A stretch of 64,000 bases of DNA, from contig CANFVK010000006.1 in the NCBI GenBank assembly GCA_947450475.1, forward strand, positions 62,001-126,000, read 5' to 3'. Below the pieces are notes generated by a model that ran no database searches, had not been told where the DNA came from, and saw nothing but the letters and a program-made list of their open reading frames with translations. This stretch comes from Bacteriovoracaceae bacterium. GTDB taxonomy: Bacteria; Bdellovibrionota; Bacteriovoracia; Bacteriovoracales; Bacteriovoracaceae. Shown here in pieces: positions 1-9,862 of the stretch. Positions within the stretch are counted from its first letter, which is position 1, and every line of letters begins with the position of its first letter. Both the position numbers and the translations under genes were made by a program.

Positions 1-504
1 TGAAGGCCCATAAATGTCGGCATCTAGTAGTCCTACTTTTTTGCCAAGATTTTTAAGTGCAAATGCCAGATTAACGGCGACTGTCGATTTTCCGACTCCG
101 CCTTTACAAGAAGAAACAGCGATAACTTTTTGGGCACCCAAAACCCTTTTTTTGCCTGCCCCTACAGGACCATGTCCTGTTTTAATTTGTGCCGTTGGTG
201 CAGGATTCGCCGGAGCTGGGGTAAACTTTTTGTCAGCTAAAATGTCTGAAGAATTTTCTGAGATTGTAAGCACTGTAACTTTTTCCGAAGGATAAAAATC
301 AGCAACTGCTTGTATGATCATCGTTTCAATCTTTCTTTTCTGATCAGGAGAAATTCCATCTCTTTTGTATTTAAATAATAGTTCGTTTTGGTCAGCTTTA
401 ACTTCGACGATCCTTCCTTCCTCCTTGAGCGTTTTTCCGTTTTGGGGATTGACGATAAGTGAAAGCAATTGGTTTATTTTTTCCAGATTTTGAGCTTCTG
501 ACAT
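1..504 (-). CDS. mrp: Mrp/ApbC-family iron-sulfur carrier ATPase, C-terminus cut by window edge
   Basis: Only the first 168 residues lie in the window; the gene runs off the left edge, so the ORF track missed it. The start is ATG at 504 with a GGAG ribosome site just upstream. Residues 1-90 resemble the MIP18/DUF59-like domain that precedes many Mrp proteins. An Ala/Pro-rich linker follows, then a deviant Walker A loop [10 protein letters not shown] near residues 131-140 and DADIYGPS near 161, both characteristic of Mrp/NBP35 ATPases. The family carries and inserts Fe-S clusters in the cytoplasm; this role is inferred. The gene diverges from the HAMP protein at 688. Confidence 0.88.
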   Translation of the reverse strand, partial: MSEAQNLEKINQLLSLIVNPQNGKTLKEEGRIVEVKADQNELLFKYKRDGISPDQKRKIETMIIQAVADFYPSEKVTVLTISENSSDILADKKFTPAPANPAPTAQIKTGHGPVGAGKKRVLGAQKVIAVSSCKGGVGKSTVAVNLAFALKNLGKKVGLLDADIYGPS

Positions 505-687
505 TGGGTTCTCCGTTTTCATGTATTTCCAAGAGTGTTTATACCCGAATTAAGTTCAATGATAAAGTGGGCTTTGTGATTACTCGAAGGCAAACGTCAA
601 TTAATCGTTAAGTTTTCATAATTTTATAGAATACGGTGAGTATTTATTCTAAAATAAAGGGACGCATTTATTTTTAAGGGGATACTG

Positions 688-1251
688 GTGTCTTACAGTA
701 GAAAAATTTATTTAATAAATCCAAAATTCCAAATTCGCTTTAGCGTCTATGCCTGTTTAATGGTATTTTTAACTAGTATCATTTATCCATTTTCGATCTA
801 TGAACTGATGGGCACTATCGTCGCTCACTTTTCATTAAAAAGTCCAGAAATTGCTGCCCACTATAGTGAAAAGCGTGATGCACTTATTTTATTTTTAATC
901 CTTTTGCACTTGGGTATTACAGCGCTAACCTTTTTTATTTGTATCTTTTTCTCGCATCGAATTGCCGGACCGCTCTACAAGTTGCAAAAACATTTACGCT
1001 TAATGCGTGAAGATGCTCACCCTGATAAACTTTTTTTTCGCAAGGGAGATTATTTTCAAGAATTAGCGACAGACGTCAATGATACTTTTGACCATCTTGA
1101 AGATACCTATAAAAACGACCTAGTATATCTTAGCGAAGTCACATCTTATATCAACAATCTTAGCCTAGTGGTCCCAGATGACAAAAGGGTTGTTTTAAAC
1201 GAGATCTCTTCTCGCCTATCTGCAATGCAAGATCGCTTTACCAAAAACTAG
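688..1251 (+). CDS. two-TM membrane protein with HAMP-like domain and no output domain
   Basis: The 187-residue product starts at GTG preceded by AAGGGG. Two hydrophobic helices lie at about residues 18-40 and 66-89, separated by a short periplasmic segment of about 25 residues. A HAMP-like stretch beginning RIAGPL and a charged helix follow. There is no kinase, cyclase or methyl-accepting domain after the HAMP, so this is either a stand-alone HAMP adaptor or a shortened receptor. The lytic transglycosylase gene begins 29 bp downstream on the same strand and may be co-transcribed. I cannot name a substrate or partner. Confidence 0.7.
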   Translation: MSYSRKIYLINPKFQIRFSVYACLMVFLTSIIYPFSIYELMGTIVAHFSLKSPEIAAHYSEKRDALILFLILLHLGITALTFFICIFFSHRIAGPLYKLQKHLRLMREDAHPDKLFFRKGDYFQELATDVNDTFDHLEDTYKNDLVYLSEVTSYINNLSLVVPDDKRVVLNEISSRLSAMQDRFTKN

Positions 1252-1280
1252 GACTGCATGATATCTAACTGGAGGTTGAT

Positions 1281-3383
1281 TTGTTAAGGCCCTTAGCGCT
1301 CCTCATATTTCTTATCGGTTGTTTGAACCAAGCGCTAGCAACCACCAAGCTCAACTCTTCAGAAGCAGCTTGGGGTGTAGACAATCCTTTTCAGGTCGCT
1401 CCTCTTGCTCTAGACCTTAACTATGGAAAAGATATTGAATTGTTGTTTGGTGAGTTATCTAAAAATCAGCTCAAGAAAAAATCTGTAGATAATTTAAAAA
1501 AATATCAAAACAAACTTCATTCTTTTTCGGTCCTAAATACTACTTATGATCGTTTAAACAATATTTTGAAAATTAATTCACAAGATACTTTTTACAGCAG
1601 TTGCTCAATTGTTCCAAGGGTCAATGGCAGCTTTGTTGAAAGTCTTTCCACTAGGATAAATATTTCTATTGATAAGTACTGCCGGTTTTTATTTGTCAAA
1701 AGGATGGCAGAGCTTTCTGCAAATATGAATTTTTCTTCCAGAGACCTGGCTTATTTTAAAGAAGCTTCCCCATTTTTTAGCACAGGAGAAAATCAGCCTG
1801 AGTTAGTTGCACTGTTAAAGCACTTTAAGTCAAATGCTACTGAATTAGAAAAACTTTCAAATTTACTTATCGAAAAATATATCGAATTTAAAGTTAAGCC
1901 ACCTACATCCGTTTTAACTAACCTAAAAGTTAATAGCCAGTTTACTCGATTTCTTCAAAGTAATCTTGACTTAGATGACAACTCTACTTCCTTTTTTCAA
2001 GAAGAATTAATTCGTCTTACTCGAGATGCCCAAGAAGCGGCTGATCGCGCAGACCACATTTTGGCAAAATCATTGATAACCAATGCCGTTACATTTTATA
2101 ACAAGAATAAATCTTTTATTTATTCTCACCGCGCCTGGAACGGCATTATTTTAACTGGTAAAGCACTCTTTTACAAAGGACACGATAACGATGCCCTGGA
2201 CGTATTTGCGCTGGCAAGATCCATTGCAGATAAAGAAGATGTTTCTGAAAGCAATTTTTATTTGATATGGCCTCATATTATAAATCGTAATTTTCAGGCC
2301 ATTAGGGTTGTAATAGAAAAAAATAATTTTGAAAAAAATTTTGATAACTATGACTCAAAACTTCAATACTGGATTGCAATAACTTTTTTAAAAAATGGTG
2401 ACACTAAAAAAGGTCTCGCACTTTTAAACAAAATCATAATAAGTTCTCCTTATTCCTTTTATTCTATTATATCCCTCAAAGAACTCGCATCTCAAAACAA
2501 ATCTGGGCAGGTCAGTGAAGCAGACATCTTGTCGAAACTTATTTCTAAAGACGAACCCCTAGAATACCCGTTCGATAAAACAAGTTTGGAACTAAAAAAT
2601 ACTCTTCGGCGATACGCGGTTTGGAACAAATTGGGAAATGATCGTTTTGCGACACTAGAACTACGATCCATTCAATATCTATCAAAAGCTGAAACCTTTG
2701 CTGATCCTGATCTGGTTAAAACTATTTCCAATCAAGCCCATAAAGAATACTTAATTATAAATATTATTCGTCTGTTAAATGGACAAAAAAAATACGTTTC
2801 AAGTTTTAAAATTTTTCAAGACTCTCTCGACCAAAACTCATTGAGCCTAAACTATAAAATTATTAAATTTATATTTCCGCTAAATTATTTTGATCTTATA
2901 AAAAAGAATTCAGAAAATCTTGATCCTCTCATTGTCATTTCGTTGATTCGACAAGAATCAGCTTTTAATCCTGAAGCAAAGTCAGGAGTAGGCGCCAAGG
3001 GGCTTATGCAGCTCATGCCCGCAACCGCTCGACGCTTTAATCACCGGATAAAGCCGCGCCACCTTGGCAATCCAGAAGTGAATGTTGCGATTGGAACTAA
3101 ATACCTACGACAATTATTTGAACGATTTGATGGCAATCTTATTTTTGCGCTTGCCTCTTATAATGCCGGAGAGAATAGAATTGATCGCTGGAGAAAAGAA
3201 ATATTTAGAAGTAGCGATCCTCTTTCCACAATAGAGTCCATTCCCTATGAAGAAACTCGAAATTATGTAAAACTCATTTATCGAAACAATTTTTTCTATT
3301 CACTTTTATCAAACCGTTCTGTTTTTGGTACACCGTTGGAAGAAAGTTTCAAAGTTACGCTATCAACCAACTCCAAACGATAG
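1281..3383 (+). CDS. slt: soluble lytic murein transglycosylase (Slt family)
   Basis: This 700-residue exported enzyme would cleave the glycan strands of peptidoglycan to 1,6-anhydroMurNAc ends in the periplasm. The start is TTG, supported by GGAGG at good spacing. The N-terminus is a signal peptide that could be cut after ALA (type I) or at LIGC (lipoprotein); the sequence alone does not decide. Residues about 40-520 are alpha-helical and repeat-like, as in the Slt70 U and L domains. The C-terminal catalytic domain carries IRQESAFNP (catalytic Glu near residue 558), GLMQLMPATA and ASYNAGENR. It ends head-to-head with ychF with almost no spacer. Confidence 0.9.
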   Translation: MLRPLALLIFLIGCLNQALATTKLNSSEAAWGVDNPFQVAPLALDLNYGKDIELLFGELSKNQLKKKSVDNLKKYQNKLHSFSVLNTTYDRLNNILKINSQDTFYSSCSIVPRVNGSFVESLSTRINISIDKYCRFLFVKRMAELSANMNFSSRDLAYFKEASPFFSTGENQPELVALLKHFKSNATELEKLSNLLIEKYIEFKVKPPTSVLTNLKVNSQFTRFLQSNLDLDDNSTSFFQEELIRLTRDAQEAADRADHILAKSLITNAVTFYNKNKSFIYSHRAWNGIILTGKALFYKGHDNDALDVFALARSIADKEDVSESNFYLIWPHIINRNFQAIRVVIEKNNFEKNFDNYDSKLQYWIAITFLKNGDTKKGLALLNKIIISSPYSFYSIISLKELASQNKSGQVSEADILSKLISKDEPLEYPFDKTSLELKNTLRRYAVWNKLGNDRFATLELRSIQYLSKAETFADPDLVKTISNQAHKEYLIINIIRLLNGQKKYVSSFKIFQDSLDQNSLSLNYKIIKFIFPLNYFDLIKKNSENLDPLIVISLIRQESAFNPEAKSGVGAKGLMQLMPATARRFNHRIKPRHLGNPEVNVAIGTKYLRQLFERFDGNLIFALASYNAGENRIDRWRKEIFRSSDPLSTIESIPYEETRNYVKLIYRNNFFYSLLSNRSVFGTPLEESFKVTLSTNSKR

Positions 3384-3387
3384 ATGA

Positions 3388-4497
3388 TTATACGTTAAAG
3401 CGAAAGTGCATAATATCGCCGTCTCTAACCACATAATCTTTGCCTTCAACTCTAAACTTACCAGCTTCCTTAACTTTAGCCTCAGTACCAAACTTAATAA
3501 GGTCATCGTAGTGAAATACTTCTGCTTTGATGAATCCTCTTTCAAAATCTGAGTGAATAATACCTGCACATTGTGGAGCTTTGAAGCCGTCATGAAAAGT
3601 CCATGCTCTAACTTCCTTTACTCCTGCCGTAAAATAAGTTTTTAATCCGAGCATATTGTAAGCAGCACGAGTTAATTTATCGAGTCCGGATTCTTCTATT
3701 CCGGCCGCTTCCATAAACTCTTTTTTTTCTTCTAAGGTTTCAAGTGAAGCTATTTCTGATTCTAATTTTCCACAAATTGTCATAACTTCAGAGTTTTCTT
3801 TAGCGGCATAATCCTTAACGGCTTTTACGTGATCATTGTCACTTAAATATCCGGCTTCATCGACATTACAAAGATATATTACTTTTTTCATTGTGATGAG
3901 ATTTAAGTCTGCGACAGCGTCTCTGTCTTCTTCAGATAGCGATGAGTTTCTAGCAGCAATACCACTTTCTAATTCTATTTTTAATTTTTCCAAAAGTGGC
4001 AATTGAATTTTGGCCGAAGTAAGGACATCTTTATTTTGAGACTTTAAAAGTTTCGGAATATTTTGTAATTTTTTCTCTACAACTTCTAAATCGGCAAAAG
4101 CTAATTCCAGATTAATCGTTTCAATATCATCTTTGGGATTTACTTTGCCGTGAACGTGAATAATGTCTCCATCTTCAAAACAGCGAACAACGTGCACGAT
4201 TCCATTAACGGCACGAATGTGTCCAAGAAATTGGTTTCCAAGTCCTTCACCCTTTGAAGCGCCTTTTACTAGACCAGCGATATCGACAAATTCTACCGTA
4301 GTGTAAATCATTTTCTCTGGGCCTATGATATCGCCAATTTTTTTCATGCGAGGATCATGCATGGCCACAATTCCAACATTGGGTTCAATCGTGCAAAAAG
4401 GGTAATTAGCAGCTTCGGCCGGAGCTGAAGTAATTGCTGAAAAAATAGTTGATTTACCTACGTTTGGAAGTCCGACGATTCCACAATTGAGTGCCAT
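3388..4497 (-). CDS. ychF: redox-regulated ATPase YchF (OLA1 family)
   Basis: This 369-residue Obg-related P-loop protein is of normal length. G1 is [11 protein letters not shown] at residues 8-18. The G4 position reads NVDE instead of NKxD, the known family feature that switches specificity towards ATP. A coiled-coil insertion follows the G domain, and a C-terminal TGS domain begins near residue 285. The start is ATG with AAGGAT upstream. YchF associates with ribosomes and stress responses in other bacteria; the exact role is unsettled. It is the last gene of prs-pth-ychF, 18 bp after pth. Confidence 0.95.
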   Translation of the reverse strand: MALNCGIVGLPNVGKSTIFSAITSAPAEAANYPFCTIEPNVGIVAMHDPRMKKIGDIIGPEKMIYTTVEFVDIAGLVKGASKGEGLGNQFLGHIRAVNGIVHVVRCFEDGDIIHVHGKVNPKDDIETINLELAFADLEVVEKKLQNIPKLLKSQNKDVLTSAKIQLPLLEKLKIELESGIAARNSSLSEEDRDAVADLNLITMKKVIYLCNVDEAGYLSDNDHVKAVKDYAAKENSEVMTICGKLESEIASLETLEEKKEFMEAAGIEESGLDKLTRAAYNMLGLKTYFTAGVKEVRAWTFHDGFKAPQCAGIIHSDFERGFIKAEVFHYDDLIKFGTEAKVKEAGKFRVEGKDYVVRDGDIMHFRFNV

Positions 4498-4515
4498 TTT
4501 TTTATCCTTTTGGTA

Positions 4516-5085
4516 TTAAATAATTTTTTTCTTACTATAAATCGTTGCAGCTTTATCAAAGCCCACTTTTAAATATTCTTCAAGCGCCTTTGCCGCTCCT
4601 TTTAAATACTCTCGAAAAAAAAGAGATTCTTCTCCGGTATACCCCGAGAGAACCCAATTGGAAACATCTCCGTGAACCGGACGGCCAACCCCCAACCTTA
4701 ATCGCTTAAACTCTTGAGTTCCCAAGCTAGCGGCTATCGATTTTAGTCCATTATGGCCGGCGAGGCCGCCTCCATTTTTAAAGGCAATTGTTCCAAAAGG
4801 CAGATCAATTTCGTCATGAACAACTAAAATATCACTTACTGCGATTTTAAAAAAATTCATCATCGGCAAGACGCTTTCGCCGGATAGGTTCATATAGGTT
4901 TGTGGTTTTAAAAAATAAACTTTTTCTCCATCGACCTGAGTCGCGCTGTAGAGACCTTTATATTTTTCAATCCACTTAAGGTCATTGGCAAAGGTTAGTT
5001 CTTCAAACGCGTCCCATCCAATATTGTGTCGTGTGTGGTGATACTTGCTGCCGTAATTGCCAAGGCCTATGATTAAGCGATCCAT
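4516..5085 (-). CDS. pth: peptidyl-tRNA hydrolase
   Basis: This 189-residue cytoplasmic enzyme releases peptides from peptidyl-tRNA that drops off ribosomes. It shows the family pattern: GLGNYGSKYHHTRHNIGWD at the N-terminus with the catalytic His in TRHN, YMNLSGE around residue 65, and the GGGLAGHNGLKSI loop near residue 110. Length is standard. It begins 11 bp after prs on the same strand and is very probably in one transcript with prs and ychF. The L25/Ctc gene often found between prs and pth in related clusters is absent here. Confidence 0.96.
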   Translation of the reverse strand: MDRLIIGLGNYGSKYHHTRHNIGWDAFEELTFANDLKWIEKYKGLYSATQVDGEKVYFLKPQTYMNLSGESVLPMMNFFKIAVSDILVVHDEIDLPFGTIAFKNGGGLAGHNGLKSIAASLGTQEFKRLRLGVGRPVHGDVSNWVLSGYTGEESLFFREYLKGAAKALEEYLKVGFDKAATIYSKKKII

Positions 5086-5096
5086 CGATTTACCTT

Positions 5097-6041
5097 TTAA
5101 ATAAATAACGAACTAACTGAGTCGTTATTAAAGGTTCGATGAATGGCTTTTGCCAAAAGTTCTGCGGTTGAAAGTACTTTTATTTTAGCTGTTGCCTTGG
5201 CTTCTGCCGTAAGAGGTATAGTGTCTGTAACAATGACCCGATCAAGCTCTGAGCATCCGATAATTCTTTGAATCGCTGGCCCAGAAAAAACCGGATGAGT
5301 CGCGCAGGCATAAATTTTAGTTGCGCCATTTGCCCTTAAGGCTTTACAAGCTTCAACCAATGTTCCAGCGGTATCTATCATATCATCGATAATAATACAT
5401 TCTTTGCCATTCACATTACCGATGACATTCATGGCTTCGGCTATATTTTTTCCCGTGCGTCGCTTATCAATCATGGAAATTTCTGCATTCATTTTTTTGG
5501 CGTAGAAGCGTACTCGTTCAACTCCACCAGCGTCAGGTGAAACGAAAACTGTATTTTCATTAAAAATTTCTTTTTTGATATAATTTAAAATAACAGGTGA
5601 AGCAAAAATATTATCAAAAGGGATATTGAAAAAACCCTGAATCTGTCCAGCGTGCAGATCCATTGTGATAACTCTACTGGCGCCAGCAACCGTTAAAATA
5701 TCTGCAACTAATTTTGCCGATATGGGTGTTCGTGGAGAAGATTTTCTATCCTGACGAGCATATCCATAAAAAGGAATCACTGCTGTTATGGATGTTGCAG
5801 AAGCTCTTTTTAAGGCATCGATCATGATCAAAAGTTCCATCAAGTTATCATTTACCGGCGAGCAGGTGGATTGAATAACAAAAACATCCGCTCCTCTTAC
5901 GTGCTTTTCGATTTCACAAAAAATTTCACCATTGGCAAAACGAACCAATTGGGGATTGACCAATGGAACATCAAGATAATCTGAAATTTGATTAGATAGC
6001 GATTGGTTTGAAGACCCAGAAACCAGGACGATGCGTTTCAA
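5097..6041 (-). CDS. prs: ribose-phosphate pyrophosphokinase (PRPP synthetase)
   Basis: This 314-residue cytoplasmic enzyme makes PRPP from ribose 5-phosphate and ATP for nucleotide, His and Trp synthesis. Visible motifs are FANGEIFCEI, YARQDRK, DLHAGQIQGFF and the PRPP-binding loop IIIDDMIDTAGTL near residue 220. Length matches class I enzymes. ATG has an AGGAG-type site (AGGAGGATCTC region) immediately upstream. It is the first gene of prs-pth-ychF and lies 22 bp downstream of tRNA-Gln, so the operon may be read from the tRNA promoter. Confidence 0.97.
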   Translation of the reverse strand: MKRIVLVSGSSNQSLSNQISDYLDVPLVNPQLVRFANGEIFCEIEKHVRGADVFVIQSTCSPVNDNLMELLIMIDALKRASATSITAVIPFYGYARQDRKSSPRTPISAKLVADILTVAGASRVITMDLHAGQIQGFFNIPFDNIFASPVILNYIKKEIFNENTVFVSPDAGGVERVRFYAKKMNAEISMIDKRRTGKNIAEAMNVIGNVNGKECIIIDDMIDTAGTLVEACKALRANGATKIYACATHPVFSGPAIQRIIGCSELDRVIVTDTIPLTAEAKATAKIKVLSTAELLAKAIHRTFNNDSVSSLFI

Positions 6042-6063
6042 GAGATCCTCCTATGAAAAAAAA

Positions 6064-6138
6064 TGGTTGGGGTGCTAGGATTCGAACCTAGGCATGGCAG
6101 AATCAAAATCTGCAGACTTACCACTTGTCGACACCCCA
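6064..6138 (-). tRNA. tRNA-Gln (anticodon TTG)
   Basis: The minus strand folds as a complete cloverleaf. The acceptor stem TGGGGTG pairs with CACCCCA, the anticodon stem GCAGA pairs with TCTGC around loop TTTTGAT (anticodon TTG), and the T arm is CTAGG-TTCGAAT-CCTAG. The U1-A72 pair and A discriminator fit bacterial tRNA-Gln. CCA is encoded. It lies between the PBP and prs genes and reads toward prs. Confidence 0.95.
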
Positions 6139-6193
6139 ATACATCTAAATTGCGTCCCAACAATATAAACTTGAACCAACTTTTTTGCAAGTG

Positions 6194-8140
6194 CTAGTTG
6201 ACTAGATCACAGCCGAATTGGAAAAAACGCTTACCTCTGTCTCGATAATAATTTTGAAACACATTAAAGGCGGTGGTTGCACCGTATAAACCAAGTGATT
6301 TTGTTTTGCGCTCCCCTTCGTAACCGACCCAAACAACTGAAAGATTTTTACCATCGAACGCGACATACCAATTATCGTAGCCATTGTTGGTGGTTCCTGT
6401 TTTGCCAAAAAAATGCAATTTTTGCATCACCGCATCCACGCTATTTTCCACCGTGGTTAAATTGGGATCAGAAAGCGCATAGAGCACGCTCTGAGACAAT
6501 TCACGCTGGGAAGATTTAATTTTTTGACATTCATTTTTGATAAACAGGGCATAAATATCTCTTAACTCTGTCACACTCAACTCCATACTTCCTAAAAGTT
6601 CTGAAGGAAATTGCTTGAGTGGTTTTTTGAGTGACTTGAAATAAGGCGACATTTTTTCTTCTACCTGGTCAAAGCCTATTTCATCGGCCAAGCGAATAAC
6701 CGGTCGATTAAGAGAATGCAAGAGGGCCTCCATCAAGGTTACCTCGCTTTGAGTTGGTTGATGGGCTTCTTTAGGAGACCACTTCCCCGATGAAAGTGAG
6801 AGTTTAATTTCTTTGGTAGAAACTTTATCTGAAAGTTTTTTTCCAAACTCTTCAAAAATGCTGTAAATAATCGGCTTAATCGTACTTCCAACTTGATGCT
6901 TTTCAAGACTTAGTGCTTTTTCTTTGTTTCTTTCCACCCTTGAGTAATAGCTATACCAACTTTTACCATCAAGAGGACCAAGCATTACTTTCACCGAAAT
7001 ATCATCTACTGAATTTTTATTTTTTTTGGAAGTCGAGAATTTTTCTTCTATCTTGGACCTTATGTCTGCTACTTTTTGTATCAATACAAACTTTTCATAG
7101 TTGGCAAGTCCGGGATCATTATCACCCAAGGTTCTCCAGATAGATTGATAGTACTGATTTTTTTCATGCGTTTTTAGTTTTATTAGCCAATTGTCCCAAT
7201 CTTTATTTGACCACATAATCGAAGGATCATTGGGGATAACATTTTCACTTACTAATTTATTGTAAACTAAAAGCGTTCTTTCTTTTAAGCGCGCACCTTG
7301 TTTAATGGGGGAAAAATAGCTTGGCCCCTTTAAAAGACTGATGAGAATTGCGCCCTCATAAGCGCTTATATCAGCAGGTTTTTTTCCAAAATAAAACAGC
7401 GAGGCTCCAAGAATACCTTTGATTTTAATTCCCTGCAAAGCGCCCCAATAAACCTCGTTGAGATATGCCTCTAAAATTTTTTCTTTGGGAAAGCGTGATT
7501 CAATATAAATTGAAATAATAACTTCTTTGAGTTTGCGAGTAAGTGTTTTTTCATTGGTAAAAAAAAGATTTTTCACCAACTGCTGCGAAATAGTTGAACC
7601 ACCTTGTTCAAATCTCATCTTGCGCACATTGGTTACAAAAGCTCGGAAAATTGATTTAAAATCTATGCCAAAATGTTTCAAATATCGCTGATCTTCAACT
7701 CCAATTAACCCTTTCCAAAAAATTGAGGGTATATAGTCAAAGGATACATAATGTTGATAGCAATAAAGTTCTGCGCATTCATTGGCCAATAAGTTTTTTA
7801 TTTCTATCGATCTATTAACTTGCAATAATCCAGGAACTTCTTCTAGCTCGTAGAGATCTTTATCTGCTTTTTTTTGTCCTAGAAAATCTTCCAAAGATGC
7901 TCGCTCCGCCGAAAATAAATAAAAGCTTTGCAATTCTTCCTTTTTAACGACCGACCCCTCTTCAAAAGTGATGTTGGGAAAAATGGTGGTGTAAGGGTCT
8001 ATATCTCGCTTGGTTTTCTCTTCCAGCGCCGAAAGTGAGGTTTCAGCTATGGTCCATCTAACAAAAACAAATAAGCTTACGCCAAACAAGACCAACCCGA
8101 TTGCGGTGAATTTAAATATGCGAATTGCCCATTGCTTCAT
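6194..8140 (-). CDS. mrcB: bifunctional penicillin-binding protein, PBP1b type
   Basis: This 648-residue class A PBP polymerises lipid II and cross-links peptidoglycan. A single membrane anchor spans residues 9-29. A UB2H-like segment (about 50-110) precedes the GT51 glycosyltransferase domain, with EDQRYLKHFGID near residue 145 (catalytic Glu), GGSTISQQLVKN and IESRFPKEKILEAYLNEVY. The transpeptidase domain has the active-site tetrad STIK near residue 418, SLN near 477 and KTGTTNN near 581. It is shorter than E. coli PBP1b, lacking the long cytoplasmic tail. The gene is divergent from the outer-membrane protein at 8246. Confidence 0.93.
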   Translation of the reverse strand: MKQWAIRIFKFTAIGLVLFGVSLFVFVRWTIAETSLSALEEKTKRDIDPYTTIFPNITFEEGSVVKKEELQSFYLFSAERASLEDFLGQKKADKDLYELEEVPGLLQVNRSIEIKNLLANECAELYCYQHYVSFDYIPSIFWKGLIGVEDQRYLKHFGIDFKSIFRAFVTNVRKMRFEQGGSTISQQLVKNLFFTNEKTLTRKLKEVIISIYIESRFPKEKILEAYLNEVYWGALQGIKIKGILGASLFYFGKKPADISAYEGAILISLLKGPSYFSPIKQGARLKERTLLVYNKLVSENVIPNDPSIMWSNKDWDNWLIKLKTHEKNQYYQSIWRTLGDNDPGLANYEKFVLIQKVADIRSKIEEKFSTSKKNKNSVDDISVKVMLGPLDGKSWYSYYSRVERNKEKALSLEKHQVGSTIKPIIYSIFEEFGKKLSDKVSTKEIKLSLSSGKWSPKEAHQPTQSEVTLMEALLHSLNRPVIRLADEIGFDQVEEKMSPYFKSLKKPLKQFPSELLGSMELSVTELRDIYALFIKNECQKIKSSQRELSQSVLYALSDPNLTTVENSVDAVMQKLHFFGKTGTTNNGYDNWYVAFDGKNLSVVWVGYEGERKTKSLGLYGATTAFNVFQNYYRDRGKRFFQFGCDLVN

Positions 8141-8163
8141 TTCAATTTACTTGTTTTGTGTTT

Positions 8164-8192
8164 TTGACTTAATTACCCTCATTTCATATAGT
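8164..8192 (+). promoter_or_regulatory. sigma70-type promoter of the outer-membrane protein gene
   Basis: TTGACT and TATAGT are separated by exactly 17 bp, close to the housekeeping consensus, and lie about 55 bp upstream of the ATG at 8246. The site sits in the short divergent gap with the PBP gene. Assigned by eye only. Confidence 0.7.
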
Positions 8193-8245
8193 ATTTTAAG
8201 ATCTTTTTCCAATAATTAATGTTCTTTTTTGCGGAGTATTTTTTT

Positions 8246-9694
8246 ATGCCTAAACACTTGTCCAAAATAGTTGCGACTACCGCTTTCGCCCTTATACCCT
8301 TTGTGGCTTCTGCCCTTCCAATCGACTGGCATGGCTCTTTTGGAGTAGATACAACTCTAGTCAGTGATTTTAGAAGAGTAAGCAATAAAAGCGTCAATAG
8401 TGTGAGTGATCATTCCCAAGAGGTAGCTGTCGCGCCCGGCGAGAAATCGAGTCTTTCTTGGCAAAGTTATGTTTTTAGATTAGCTCCAAGTATTGTCATT
8501 AACGATGCTGCTACTTTTTTTGGAGAACTCACCACCGGTTACGCCAATGGAGGCTTCTTGGGTGACAGTCCTCAACTAAGTCAGACCAATGTTAACGGTG
8601 CGGGACTTTTTTATCACAACCAGGCAGCTGGCCAAAGCTTAAATGTTAGAAAAGCTTATCTAGAAATTTATTCTGATACTGCTACTTATTTAGTTGGTCG
8701 CCATAGCTATGACTGGGCACTTGGTGCCATTTACAATAATGGCAATGAGACTTGGGACCGCCATGCTAGTTCGCGCGATGGAATCACCATGAAGCTTAAA
8801 GTTGGCAATTTTCATTTGACTCCATTTTGGTCAAAAACCTCAAATCCTGGCTTCACCGATGCATCCAATGCTAAAGAATACGGAACAGGTCTTCTATACG
8901 ATAATCCTGAGCGCGATATTGCCTTTGGATTGCTTTATGGAAAAAAATCCAATGGTGCCAACGACACTTTTTACAAAACTTCAATCAACACAGCAAATGT
9001 AAATCTCGGCGAAAATAAAATCACAGTAACCGATTTGTACTTAAAGAAAATTTTTGGCAAGTTTGATTTTGCCGCTGAAATTCCACTTATGTCGGGTGAA
9101 TTGGGAACAACCGTTACCGGTGGTACTAGCACCACTTATTCGGCCAAAGCCTTCTTACTTCAGGCCAATTACAAAATGACTGACACCTGGAACTTGGGAG
9201 TAGACGCCGGACAAGTTAGCGGACATGACGGAAGTGGCGGAAAATTTTCGGCACTTTATTTAAATCCAAATTTTCAAGTAGCAAATCTTTTGTTTCGCTA
9301 TAATCTCAACGCAGTTGCCGATAGCACTCAAAGCATCTATGACTCATACATTACCAATGCTCGCTATCTTAAATTAAAATCCACTTATGCTTCTGAGAAA
9401 TGGACTTTTGACTCGGCAATCATTTATGCGATGGCGCTAGAAGTGGCCAAGGCCCAGGTTAGTTCTTATAACCACACTAAAGATAAAATTTTTACGGCAG
9501 CATTTAATCAATCTGACAGCCTTGGAACTGAGGTGGATTTCAACGGAAAATACCAATGGAATAAAGAAATTTCGATTGGAACTGGATTGGGCTATTTATT
9601 TACCGGTGACTATTTTGGTTTTACCGATACTGCGACACCTAACAAAGTCAAAAACTCACTTTTGCTTCAAGTTAACACCGCCGTTAGCTTTTAG
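8246..9694 (+). CDS. putative outer-membrane beta-barrel protein of unknown family
   Basis: I chose the second Met, ATG at 8246, because a GGAG site lies about 10 bp before it; the track start at 8219 would add a poorly fitting hydrophobic prefix. The 482-residue product has a signal peptide ending SALP, then long alternating polar/aromatic strands. It terminates in NTAVSF, the aromatic C-terminal residue expected for BAM-assembled barrels. The pattern resembles porin or alginate-export-like barrels, but no family motif is certain. A near-consensus promoter precedes it and a strong terminator follows, so it is monocistronic and probably well expressed. Confidence 0.8.
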   Translation: MPKHLSKIVATTAFALIPFVASALPIDWHGSFGVDTTLVSDFRRVSNKSVNSVSDHSQEVAVAPGEKSSLSWQSYVFRLAPSIVINDAATFFGELTTGYANGGFLGDSPQLSQTNVNGAGLFYHNQAAGQSLNVRKAYLEIYSDTATYLVGRHSYDWALGAIYNNGNETWDRHASSRDGITMKLKVGNFHLTPFWSKTSNPGFTDASNAKEYGTGLLYDNPERDIAFGLLYGKKSNGANDTFYKTSINTANVNLGENKITVTDLYLKKIFGKFDFAAEIPLMSGELGTTVTGGTSTTYSAKAFLLQANYKMTDTWNLGVDAGQVSGHDGSGGKFSALYLNPNFQVANLLFRYNLNAVADSTQSIYDSYITNARYLKLKSTYASEKWTFDSAIIYAMALEVAKAQVSSYNHTKDKIFTAAFNQSDSLGTEVDFNGKYQWNKEISIGTGLGYLFTGDYFGFTDTATPNKVKNSLLLQVNTAVSF

Positions 9695-9727
9695 TTGATC
9701 AAAACCATCACTTAATTGTTTTTTCAT

Positions 9728-9755
9728 GCCCGACCTTTAGGTCGGGCATTTTTTT
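9728..9755 (+). terminator. intrinsic terminator after the outer-membrane protein gene
   Basis: A perfect 8-bp stem GCCCGACC/GGTCGGGC with a TTTA loop is followed by ATTTTTTT. It lies 34 bp after the stop codon. Confidence 0.93.
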
Positions 9756-9862
9756 AACAAACCAAACGGCTCAATCACTTTTTTGAATTTTTCATTGATT
9801 TTTATTTTAAATTTTTCAATTGCACTTAAAATAAGTCATGTCATTTATTGGAGACTTTATTT

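Noticed and set aside
14-295. 93-residue plus-strand ORF from the track
   Set aside because: It is the antisense shadow of the mrp gene, whose minus-strand reading shows Walker A and DADIYGPS.
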